53,377 bases of DNA from Desulfocapsa sp. (GTDB lineage Bacteria > Desulfobacterota > Desulfobulbia > Desulfobulbales > Desulfocapsaceae): positions 46,624 to 100,000 of the forward strand of contig JAESPV010000010.1 in NCBI GenBank assembly GCA_016765495.1, given 5' to 3'. A program made the position numbers and the translations under genes. The notes under the pieces are model-generated. The model was not told where the DNA came from. It saw only the letters and a program-made list of their open reading frames with translations, and searched no databases. Shown piece after piece: positions 1-6,353 of this stretch. Position 1 is the first letter of the stretch, and each line of letters begins with the position of its first letter.

Positions 1-92
1 ATCAGCAGGGACAGGGCAACACAGAGTGAAAAAATAATTGCCTGTTTGCGAGAACCATCTATTTGTCTGAAGAGAAAACGAAGATGCAGCAT
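1..92 (-). CDS. ABC transporter permease, N-terminal part (runs off the window)
   Basis: Only the first 30 codons are present. An ATG at 92-90 abuts the TAA stop of the ATPase gene (93-95), so the two genes are contiguous with no gap. The peptide starts MLHLRFLFRQ, has a short basic segment, then a hydrophobic stretch (IIFSLCVALSLL) typical of the first transmembrane helix of FtsX/MacB-type permeases. It would form the membrane half of an exporter with the upstream ATPase. Family assignment rests mostly on the neighbour; the remaining domains lie outside the window. Confidence 0.7.
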   Translation of the reverse strand, partial: MLHLRFLFRQIDGSRKQAIIFSLCVALSLL

Positions 93-785
93 TTACTGGT
101 TCACTTGACCTGAAGAGTTCTCAATCCTGCCATCAACCAGACTGAAAACAGTGTCAGCTTTGCCACTTATCTCTCTGCTGTGAGTTGCCAGAACAAGCGT
201 TGTCTTGAACTCCTTGCGCAGTTCCAGAAGCAGTTCCATAATAATTTCCCCATTGGCTGAGTCCAGGTTACCGGTGGGTTCATCTGCAAAAATAATCTGA
301 GGCCTGTTAATCAATGCCCGACAAATGGCAATCCGTTGTTTCTCTCCCCCTGACAGCTGATGGGGAAAGTTATTCATTCGTTTACTGAGATCCACCCGAT
401 GCAGCAACTCTTTTGCCTTGGCAGCAGCCTGTGGATCCCGATTTAATTCAGCCGGGAAAGAGATATTTTCTAAAGCAGTCAGGGAAGGAATAAGATGAAA
501 AGACTGGAAGACATACCCGATTTTCCGGTTGCGAAATGGAGCGAGTTCATCCTCGCTCAAATTGGTGATATCGGTGCCGGCAAGGTTGATCTTTCCTGAA
601 TCTGGCCTATCAAGTCCCGACAAAAGACTCAAGAGTGTTGATTTGCCACTACCGCTTTTTCCTTCAATAACGACAAACTCACCGGCAGCGACGCTCACGT
701 TGATGTTATTAAGTACCGTAATTTGTCTTGAATCTATGTTGTACGATTTACACAACTGAATAGCTTCCAATCCATTGGTGGACAT
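93..785 (-). CDS. ABC exporter ATP-binding protein, LolD/MacB-like
   Basis: Nucleotide-binding subunit of an FtsX/MacB/LolD-type ABC system, powering transport of lipoproteins, peptides or similar substrates at the inner membrane. Visible motifs: Walker A GKSGSGKST (about residues 42-50), Q-loop VFQSFHL, signature LSGGEKQR (about 144-151), Walker B with DEPTGNLD (about 167-174) and the H-loop ATHS. The DEPTGNLD and FRNRKIGYVFQ phrases are typical of the LolD/MacB subgroup. I chose the ATG at 785 because GGTAGG lies just upstream; an in-frame TTG at 812 would add nine residues. It is directly followed by a permease start at 92. The substrate cannot be told from this subunit. Confidence 0.85.
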   Translation of the reverse strand: MSTNGLEAIQLCKSYNIDSRQITVLNNINVSVAAGEFVVIEGKSGSGKSTLLSLLSGLDRPDSGKINLAGTDITNLSEDELAPFRNRKIGYVFQSFHLIPSLTALENISFPAELNRDPQAAAKAKELLHRVDLSKRMNNFPHQLSGGEKQRIAICRALINRPQIIFADEPTGNLDSANGEIIMELLLELRKEFKTTLVLATHSREISGKADTVFSLVDGRIENSSGQVNQ

Positions 786-895
786 ACATTTTTTCCTACC
801 GTTGTTATTCAAACCCTACACCCTTGTTAAAAATAGAGCTCTATTGATTGAAAAACGAGGACAGTCCCCCATTATAACGCCAGGAGCCTGTCCTA

Positions 896-1042
896 CTAGG
901 AGCTTGTCCGAGAATAGGCATTTTGTTCAAAATCGAAGAATTTCCCAAAAATAAGCACAGCCATATGTGTGATATTGCGAGCATTATTTTTTGACAATTC
1001 TGAAGAGTTTGGGCAAAAGGCCATTCTCGGACAGGCTCCTAG
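896..1042. mobile_element. MITE-like inverted-repeat element (147 bp)
   Basis: Both ends begin with CTAGGAGC, followed by (C/T)TGTCCGAGAAT: left terminus 896-915, right terminus 1023-1042 in inverted orientation. The first 20 bases of the two termini differ at one position. The interior is AT-rich and has no ORF. A further partial copy of the terminus (AGGAGCCTGTCC) lies just outside at 882-893, as if a second element or a decayed end sits next to it. The ends are CTAG, which could be part of the element or a 4-bp target duplication. It looks like a non-autonomous element moved by a transposase encoded elsewhere. Confidence 0.6.
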
Positions 1043-1107
1043 TTGTGCATAGTAATCACTGCCGCTTAAGGTCAATATTCTGGCCTCTGTCTTTATTTCC
1101 CTGTCCG

Positions 1108-1299
1108 TTATTTTGAATCCTTGAGTATTCGCTCTTGATGAGCAGTATATTTGGCTATGTCAATCAAAGTTTCTAAGCGTACAACTCTTTTGTCAACATC
1201 GACCACATGAGATTGCAACCTGTCTATATCTTGATTTAATCGTTTGGTTTCATCGGTGAGCTTCAAAACATCAATTAACAACTCTTTCCAGCCACCCAT
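1108..1299 (-). CDS. small coiled-coil protein, partner of an RHH protein
   Basis: A 63-residue protein of no family I recognise. It starts MGGWKELLIDVLKL and is then dominated by a heptad-like helix (ETKRLNQDIDRLQSHVVDVDKRVVRLETLIDI), so it probably forms a coiled coil. Its ATG (1299-1297) overlaps the TAA of the upstream RHH gene (1301-1299) by one base, a TAATG arrangement indicating translational coupling. Small size, coupling to a ribbon-helix-helix gene and a candidate operator upstream resemble a toxin-antitoxin operon, but no toxin family signature is visible. It could equally be a structural or adaptor partner of the RHH protein. Confidence 0.65.
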   Translation of the reverse strand: MGGWKELLIDVLKLTDETKRLNQDIDRLQSHVVDVDKRVVRLETLIDIAKYTAHQERILKDSK

Positions 1300-1568
1300 T
1301 ATTTTTCCCCTAATACAGCCAATGTCTTCCTTAAGCGTTTGCGTGTTGTTACAGTATCTTCTATCGCCTCTTTAACTCTTGCGGATACCAGATCAAACAA
1401 TTCCGATTCACTCAGATCGGCAGGAACATCAGGATTAAATGCGTCAATGGCCATTCGTACAATTTCGGCAGCAGAAGTCTTTTGTTTACTAGCCAGGGAT
1501 TTAAGTTTATCTACTTGGTGTGGGGCAATCAGGTATTGTTTACGAACTAAATTTTCAGCGGCTTGCAT
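1299..1568 (-). CDS. ribbon-helix-helix (CopG/Arc-like) DNA-binding protein
   Basis: An 89-residue protein whose first half fits the ribbon-helix-helix fold: a beta-strand-like segment (VRKQYLIAPHQVDKLKSLA) followed by SAAEIVRMAIDAF, the usual second-helix pattern of CopG/Arc regulators. The C-terminal half is an acidic then basic helix, likely the partner-binding part. GAGG lies 7 bases before the ATG at 1568. A 5-bp inverted repeat at 1584-1595, just upstream, is a candidate autoregulatory site. First gene of a two-gene operon with the 63-residue protein. It is much shorter than NikR (about 135 residues), so it is not the nickel regulator expected for the nearby operator. Confidence 0.75.
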   Translation of the reverse strand: MQAAENLVRKQYLIAPHQVDKLKSLASKQKTSAAEIVRMAIDAFNPDVPADLSESELFDLVSARVKEAIEDTVTTRKRLRKTLAVLGEK

Positions 1569-1583
1569 GTGTGTACCTCATAA

Positions 1584-1595
1584 GTAAAGATTTAC
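1584..1595 (-). promoter_or_regulatory. candidate operator of the RHH operon
   Basis: GTAAA-N2-TTTAC inverted repeat between the RHH start codon and an AT-rich stretch with a second dyad (TATCT...AGATA, 1598-1616). Position and symmetry suit RHH autoregulation, but this is inference. Confidence 0.35.
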
Positions 1596-1777
1596 CTATA
1601 TCTCTTAATATAAGATACACACGCACAACAACATACACAAGTAACTCTGTCTTTTTCTCGATATTTTGTTTCAGATGATCATTTGAAACGATTATTTTTC
1701 GTTAGAGTTGTGCATTCTGCTGTCGTAAAAACCAACAAAACAATCGTGGCCGAGCCCATATCCCTCCGCCCCTACAA

Positions 1778-1804
1778 GTAACACAAACAAGAAACACGTG
1801 TTAC
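1778..1804. promoter_or_regulatory. secondary pair of NikR-type half-sites
   Basis: GTAACAC (1778-1784) and GTGTTAC (1798-1804) separated by 13 bases. The half-sites are identical to those of the downstream candidate NikR operator and have the same spacing, but their order is reversed (pointing outward). Could be an auxiliary site or a decayed tandem copy. Confidence 0.35.
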
Positions 1805-1848
1805 GATTAACATTGACAACCATTGTCTGAGCTGATACCTTCCGGAAA

Positions 1849-1875
1849 ATGTTACGACACCAAATAACGTAACAC
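1849..1875 (+). promoter_or_regulatory. candidate NikR operator before the FecCD-type importer
   Basis: ATGTTAC-N13-GTAACAC. From memory, the NikR motif predicted for deltaproteobacteria is GTGTTAC-N13/14-GTAACAC; this site matches in spacing and in 13 of 14 half-site bases. It lies 94 bases before the start codon of the substrate-binding protein, in the 401-bp region 1569-1969 that otherwise holds only the RHH operator and the secondary half-sites. It suggests nickel-dependent repression of the importer. Confidence 0.6.
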
Positions 1876-1969
1876 TAATCGGCAAGGTTGAATTGACTCA
1901 ACCAGCCCCCTTCAACTCAATACTCTTCAAGTGAAATCATAAACATACAATGAACAGGGGAATATAATT

Positions 1970-3076
1970 ATGTGGAAAACAAGGATTATTTCAATTCTAT
2001 TCAGTTTCTGTTTCATCCTCCCGGTATCGGCAAGCGAGACTCGAACAATTACGGATATGGCGGGCAGGAGTGTCGAAATTCCCAGCTCCGTTGACAAGGT
2101 CATCTGTTCCGGGCCCGGGTGTTTACGGTATCTCACCTATCTTGAAGGACAAGATCTGGTTGTTGGAGTCGACAGTATTGAGAAAAGAATAAGCAAATTT
2201 GACGCTCGGCCATACGCCATCGCAAACCCTCAATTGAAGAAGCTCCCTCTTTTTGGAGAATTTAGAGGATTTGACAACCCGGAGTTGATTTTAGGACTGA
2301 GTCCCCAACCGCAGGTCATCTTCAAGACCTTCAAAAATATGGGCTATGACCCTGATGAACTACAAGCCAAAACGGGCATACCCGTCATTTGTCTGGTCTA
2401 TGGCAACCTGGCTTCCGAGCGACAGAAAATATATGATTCCCTCAACATGATGGCGGAGATCATCGACCATCAGGATCGAGCAAAGCAAGTAGAAGCATTT
2501 TTTGAAAAGACCATCTCCGATCTTGAAAGTCGTACTGCAAATATCCCGGAAAGCCAACGTCCTCCCTGCTACATTGGCGGGGTAGCAAAAAAAGGTCCCC
2601 ATGGTTTTCAATCCACCGAGCCCGCCTACCCTCCTTTTCGCTTTGTGAATGCGAAAAATATTGCCTGCCCACCAGAGGATGCAGGAAAGCCACTCCACCA
2701 TACCAATGTCTCCAAAGAACAACTCGTGTCCTGGAACCCCGAGATTATTTTCATCGATCTCGCCACCACACAACTCGGCAAAAACGCTGGTGCAATTAAC
2801 GAACTTAAGACTGAACCAGCCTATCAGGGCCTCACCGCCGTCCATAATGGCAACATCTACAGCCTGCTTCCGTACAACTGGTACACAAGGAATTATGGCT
2901 CTATTTTAGCCAATGCCTTTTATGTCGGCAAGGTGCTCTATCCTGAGCGGTTCGCTGATGTGGATCCCAAGATGAAGGCGGATGAGATCTACTCTTTCCT
3001 TGTTGGGAAACCTGTATTCTCTCACATGGACACAGCATTTGGCAAAATCGCTTTTGAGCAGATAGAGTTGAATTAA
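1970..3076 (+). CDS. periplasmic metal/chelate-binding protein of a FecCD-type ABC importer
   Basis: A 368-residue class III (BtuF/FhuD-like) substrate-binding protein. Residues 1-22 form a signal peptide (MWKTRIISILFSF...VSA) without a lipobox Cys, so it should be soluble in the periplasm. The body opens with TRTITDMAGRSVEIP, the usual start of this fold, followed by VICSGPGCLRYLTYL, then a first-lobe loop ending VIFKTFKN, a long connecting helix, and a second lobe with NPEIIFID. First gene of a three-gene operon with permease and ATPase. A NikR-like operator just upstream argues for nickel or a nickel chelate as substrate; iron-siderophore or corrinoid cannot be excluded from the protein alone. 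Confidence 0.85.
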   Translation: MWKTRIISILFSFCFILPVSASETRTITDMAGRSVEIPSSVDKVICSGPGCLRYLTYLEGQDLVVGVDSIEKRISKFDARPYAIANPQLKKLPLFGEFRGFDNPELILGLSPQPQVIFKTFKNMGYDPDELQAKTGIPVICLVYGNLASERQKIYDSLNMMAEIIDHQDRAKQVEAFFEKTISDLESRTANIPESQRPPCYIGGVAKKGPHGFQSTEPAYPPFRFVNAKNIACPPEDAGKPLHHTNVSKEQLVSWNPEIIFIDLATTQLGKNAGAINELKTEPAYQGLTAVHNGNIYSLLPYNWYTRNYGSILANAFYVGKVLYPERFADVDPKMKADEIYSFLVGKPVFSHMDTAFGKIAFEQIELN

Positions 3077-3078
3077 AG

Positions 3079-4143
3079 ATGCACTTTCATGAAGGCGAAA
3101 TACCTGCTGAATACTCAAAACATATTCGAGCCAAAGTTGCCTTTCTTCTGTTGGCTCTGTTGGTTACCGTCATACTCCTCGTCTTTTCCATAGGCACGGG
3201 ACCGGTATCCATTTCAGCCACTGACGTCATATCCACCTTGTTTGGTCATACGGTTTCAAAACAAATTGACCTGATACTATGGAATATACGTCTCTCGCAG
3301 GCGATTGCCGCTGTAGTCGCCGGGGCAGGACTTGCAATTTGCGGGGCAGTTATGCAAGCCGTCTTGCGTAATCCCCTGGGCTCTCCATTTACCCTCGGAA
3401 TTTCTCACGCAGCAGCTTTTGGGGCGGCATTTTCCGTCATGATACTGGACTATGGTACTATGGCCAGTTCGAATGTTGGTGCTGTGACTCTTAATAGTCC
3501 ATATTTGACCACGGCTATAGCCTTTGCCTTCAGCATGGTGGCTGCTTTTGTCATTATTGGTGTTTCCAGACTACGCCAGGCGACACCGGAGATCATGGTA
3601 CTGACGGGAGTTGCCTTAGGTTCGCTTTTCACCGCGGGAACCATGTTTCTCCAATATTTTGCCGACGATATACAGCTTGCCGCCATGGTCTTCTGGACCT
3701 TTGGCGATGTGGCACGGGCGTCCTGGCAAGATGTTCTTATTATCAGCATTGTCACGATTGCCGCATTTCTCTGGTTTACAGTAAATCGGTGGAATTTTAA
3801 TGCCATTGAAGCTGGTGATGAAACCGCCAGGGGGCTTGGGGTCAAAGTTGAGCAAGTACGCATTATCGGGATGCTGATTTCCTCTCTGGTGACTGCAGTG
3901 ATTGTGTCACTCCTCGGCATCATCGGATTTATTGGCCTTGTCTGCCCCCATATTGTAAGAAGAATAATAGGAGACGACTACCGATTCCTGCTTCCTGGTT
4001 CATGCATCGTGGGTGGAGCTCTGCTGGTGGCAGCCGATACTGCGGCACGGCTCATCCTTGCACCTAATGTACTTCCGGTTTCAATACTTACGGCCTTTCT
4101 TGGTGCTCCGATCTTTATTTGGCTTATCGTCCGCAGGAGATAA
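3079..4143 (+). CDS. FecCD-family ABC importer permease
   Basis: A 354-residue polytopic membrane protein with about nine or ten hydrophobic segments and the FecCD hallmarks: LRNPLGSPFTLGISHAAAFGA (third to fourth helix) and, near the C terminus, GLVCPHIVRRIIGDDYR, the loop that contacts the ATPase. The N-terminal 20 residues are hydrophilic and include MHFHEGE, which may be cytoplasmic. It starts two bases after the stop of the binding protein. Normally works as a homodimer. Confidence 0.9.
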   Translation: MHFHEGEIPAEYSKHIRAKVAFLLLALLVTVILLVFSIGTGPVSISATDVISTLFGHTVSKQIDLILWNIRLSQAIAAVVAGAGLAICGAVMQAVLRNPLGSPFTLGISHAAAFGAAFSVMILDYGTMASSNVGAVTLNSPYLTTAIAFAFSMVAAFVIIGVSRLRQATPEIMVLTGVALGSLFTAGTMFLQYFADDIQLAAMVFWTFGDVARASWQDVLIISIVTIAAFLWFTVNRWNFNAIEAGDETARGLGVKVEQVRIIGMLISSLVTAVIVSLLGIIGFIGLVCPHIVRRIIGDDYRFLLPGSCIVGGALLVAADTAARLILAPNVLPVSILTAFLGAPIFIWLIVRRR

Positions 4144-4145
4144 TA

Positions 4146-4922
4146 ATGAATCTTCAGGTAAACGGTATCAATTTTAAATATAACGGCCATGCAGTGCTCA
4201 GGGACATTGATTTCCAGGTTGGAAAAGGCGAGTTTCTTGCCATTCTAGGCCCTAACGGAGCCGGAAAAACAACCCTCTTAAAATGTTTGAACGCAATCCA
4301 TAAACCCACATCTGGCTCAGTCATCATCAGTAAGCAGGATGTCTTCAAGCTTAACTCTGATAAAATAGCAAAGCTCCTCGGCTACGTTCCACAACGGATT
4401 GAGGCCGCTCGTCTCACCGTATTTGACACCATCCTCATGGGCAGAAAACCGTATATAAAATGGAGAGTCGGAGATAACGATGTACGTATTGTTGACTCAG
4501 CCATCAAGATGCTTTCCTTACAACATCTCTCACTCAGATGTATCGATCAACTCAGTGGCGGCGAATTACAAAAGGTATCGATCGCTCGGGCTTTTGTTCA
4601 GGAACCAGAAGTACTTCTCCTTGATGAACCAACGTCCAGCCTCGATTTGAAGAATCAGCTGGAGATCCTGCATGCGGTGAAAAATATCGTAAAAGAGCAT
4701 CGTGTGACTGCTGTGATGACGATGCACGACCTCAATACTGCTTTGCGTTTTGCTGATAAATATATTTTCCTAAAAGACGGCCTGATATTTGCTCATGGTG
4801 GGCAGGAATGCGTGACACCGAATGTTATCCATGCGGTTTATGATGTTCCCGTAGAGATTGAATATAGAAATGGTACCCCTGTCATCTTTCCCATTGAAGA
4901 CTGCTCCGGCCTCGCAGACTGA
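4146..4922 (+). CDS. FecE/BtuD-type ABC importer ATPase
   Basis: A 258-residue nucleotide-binding subunit for the preceding permease. Walker A GPNGAGKTT (about residues 35-43), Q-loop GYVPQR, signature LSGGELQKV, Walker B VLLLDEPTS and switch His in MHDLNTALRFAD are all intact. I chose the ATG at 4146: it follows the permease stop (4141-4143) by two bases and has AGGAG upstream. A longer reading from 4119 would overlap the permease and lacks a binding site. Ends at an intrinsic terminator (4968-4998), closing the importer operon. Confidence 0.9.
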   Translation: MNLQVNGINFKYNGHAVLRDIDFQVGKGEFLAILGPNGAGKTTLLKCLNAIHKPTSGSVIISKQDVFKLNSDKIAKLLGYVPQRIEAARLTVFDTILMGRKPYIKWRVGDNDVRIVDSAIKMLSLQHLSLRCIDQLSGGELQKVSIARAFVQEPEVLLLDEPTSSLDLKNQLEILHAVKNIVKEHRVTAVMTMHDLNTALRFADKYIFLKDGLIFAHGGQECVTPNVIHAVYDVPVEIEYRNGTPVIFPIEDCSGLAD

Positions 4923-4967
4923 GGAGCATAATACCTGCGGGCAGAACCCTATTGTTTTCAGAAAAGA

Positions 4968-4998
4968 GAAAGGGGCCATACAAGCCCCCTTTCTTTTT
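4968..4998 (+). terminator. intrinsic terminator of the importer operon
   Basis: GAAAGGGG...CCCCTTTC stem of at least eight pairs with a short loop, followed by TTTTT. It lies 45 bases after the ATPase stop and also faces the end of the EF-hand gene on the other strand. Confidence 0.8.
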
Positions 4999-5024
4999 AT
5001 CCTGACAGATTAACTCATCGTTAT

Positions 5025-5669
5025 TTAATTTCTCTGCCAGCCTCCTTTACCACGGCCGTTACCACAGCCATACCCACAGCCACGGTTTGCCTGCCGTTCC
5101 AACTGCATTGTTTTAATTTCCTCGTAGGAGAGTACACCGTCCATATTTGTATCAATAGCAGTAAAAGATGGGGCAGAAAGCGCACCCAGCCCTCTTCGAC
5201 CACTGGCCTTCATTTGTTCCTGCCGTTGCGCACGGGTATTGTTAAATTCCTGCTCGGTAACAAAACCATCTCCATCGACATCACAGTTTGCCATGGCCAT
5301 CGGCCCTCGAGCAGAGGTATTTCCAACCAAAGCACGACCTTTTCCGCGACCACGGTTCGCCTGTTGTGTCGCCTGCATGGTTCTGATCTCCTCGTAAGAC
5401 AGCTCTCCATCCATATTTGTATCAATAGCAGCAAAAGATGGGGCAGAACGCGTTCCCAGCCCTTTTCGACCACTGGCCTTCATTTGTTCCTGCTGTTGTG
5501 CGCGTCCATTAGTAAATTCCTGCTCGGTAACTATGCCATCCCCATCAGCATCAAAGTTTTCCATGGAAACTGGCCCTATGGCATAAATATTTCCTGCCAG
5601 AATTAAACTTGCGCCAAAAGTAATTGTTCCAAGAATCATTGCAGTCGTATGAGATTTTTCTATTTTCAT
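5025..5669 (-). CDS. secreted four-EF-hand calcium-binding protein
   Basis: A 214-residue exported protein: residues 1-30 are a signal peptide (hydrophobic AMILGTITFGASLILAG, cut near IYA). Four canonical EF-hand loops follow: DADGDGIVTEQE, DTNMDGELSYEE, DVDGDGFVTEQE and DTNMDGVLSYEE, each with Asp at positions 1, 3 and 5 or a close equivalent and Glu at 12. Loops 1-2 and 3-4 belong to a duplicated 90-residue unit. The C terminus is Gly/Cys/Arg-rich (CGYGCGNGRGKGG). AGGAGG stands 7 bases before the ATG. Probably binds calcium in the periplasm; partner unknown. Confidence 0.85.
   Translation of the reverse strand: MKIEKSHTTAMILGTITFGASLILAGNIYAIGPVSMENFDADGDGIVTEQEFTNGRAQQQEQMKASGRKGLGTRSAPSFAAIDTNMDGELSYEEIRTMQATQQANRGRGKGRALVGNTSARGPMAMANCDVDGDGFVTEQEFNNTRAQRQEQMKASGRRGLGALSAPSFTAIDTNMDGVLSYEEIKTMQLERQANRGCGYGCGNGRGKGGWQRN
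5124..5566 (-). repeat. internal 270-bp-offset duplication in the EF-hand gene
   Basis: Bases 5124-5296 and 5394-5566 are highly similar at nucleotide level with no indel between them (offset 270 bp, 90 codons). Each copy encodes an EF-hand pair plus the KASGR(K/R)GLG linker. The similarity at synonymous positions points to a recent tandem duplication. Confidence 0.75.
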
Positions 5670-6191
5670 TGTGCACCTCCTGAGGTTGCTGTGTTTTAAG
5701 GCTTAATGCCTTGTTATTTCACTTTGTAACCTCTTTACAGCAAGGGGCGTGCCAACCAACAACAAAATATCAATACTCGCGATATCAGCTTGTTGCCATC
5801 ATCATCCCGAGTACACACAAGAGAATATTTCGACATTCTTTATTCTTCTGCGACAAAATTGACGAAACCATCTCTCTCCACCTTCTAAACGGAAAACGGA
5901 TGAGCAAAAACGTGAGCAGCCCATCAATATTTCAATTTCCCTTAGCGATATTCGGGCAGATCGTTTATTCTCTGTATTCTTATCGATCTCCACGGGGATG
6001 GCTTGAACGGTTATTTTTGCTGGAGTTCTGTCCCTGTTGGCATAATAGAATTGGCCTTCTTCAACCAACAGGGACACTTTTAAATTGATTCAGGCACCTC
6101 AAGTTGTTTAGTTCCCGGTTCTGAACCAATTTACTTTTTTTTAACTATTGCTTTTTAATGCACTTCAAAAACATCATAATCAAAAATTATT
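5670..6191. other. 522-bp intergenic region without a convincing gene
   Basis: Contains a perfect 12-bp inverted repeat (TGTCCCTGTTGG at 6029-6040, complement at 6065-6076, 24-base loop) and, at 6098-6126, a stretch resembling one arm of the hairpin repeat found at 13302-13368. Two open frames span it (5711-6088 plus, 5802-6077 minus), but neither has a start signal or protein-like composition. Confidence 0.5.
6029..6076. repeat. 12-bp perfect inverted repeat
   Basis: Arms TGTCCCTGTTGG and its complement, 24-base loop. There is no T-run next to it, so it is not a standard terminator. It may be a decayed mobile-element end or an RNA hairpin. Confidence 0.5.
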
Positions 6192-6353
6192 ATGGACAAT
6201 AGAGACAAGAAAATTGCAGATGAAGTCATCCTGAAGGTGTCTAAAGAGATCGCTATTAAATTTATTGAAGTGGGCAGACTTACCCCGGTCACCTTTGAAA
6301 CTGGATTCCCAAAAATATTTGCGACAATAAAAGAAACTGTGAAAAAATCCTGA
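6192..6353 (+). CDS. small hypothetical protein coupled to mpl
   Basis: A 53-codon frame starting MDNRDKKIADEVILKVSKEI and ending KETVKKS. Its TGA (6351-6353) overlaps the mpl ATG (6353-6355) by one base, a TGATG junction that argues for a translated, coupled gene. Composition is protein-like: amphipathic helix, then a VGRLTPVTFE segment, then a basic helix. No family is recognised and no strong ribosome-binding site is seen. Confidence 0.6.
   Translation: MDNRDKKIADEVILKVSKEIAIKFIEVGRLTPVTFETGFPKIFATIKETVKKS

Noticed and set aside
1660..1800. Possible riboswitch (cobalamin or Moco type) before the importer
   Set aside because: I could not find the conserved core of either class; the dyads are better explained as NikR-type half-sites.
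2360..2845. Minus-strand 161-codon frame within the binding-protein gene
   Set aside because: Antisense shadow of a well-supported gene.
5802..6077. Minus-strand 91-codon open frame in the 5.7-6.2 kb gap
   Set aside because: Begins with GTG inside the 12-bp inverted repeat, no binding site, and the second half is not protein-like. A decayed gene cannot be excluded.
5711..6088. Plus-strand 125-codon open frame
   Set aside because: Composition unlike a protein, no binding site, spans repeats.
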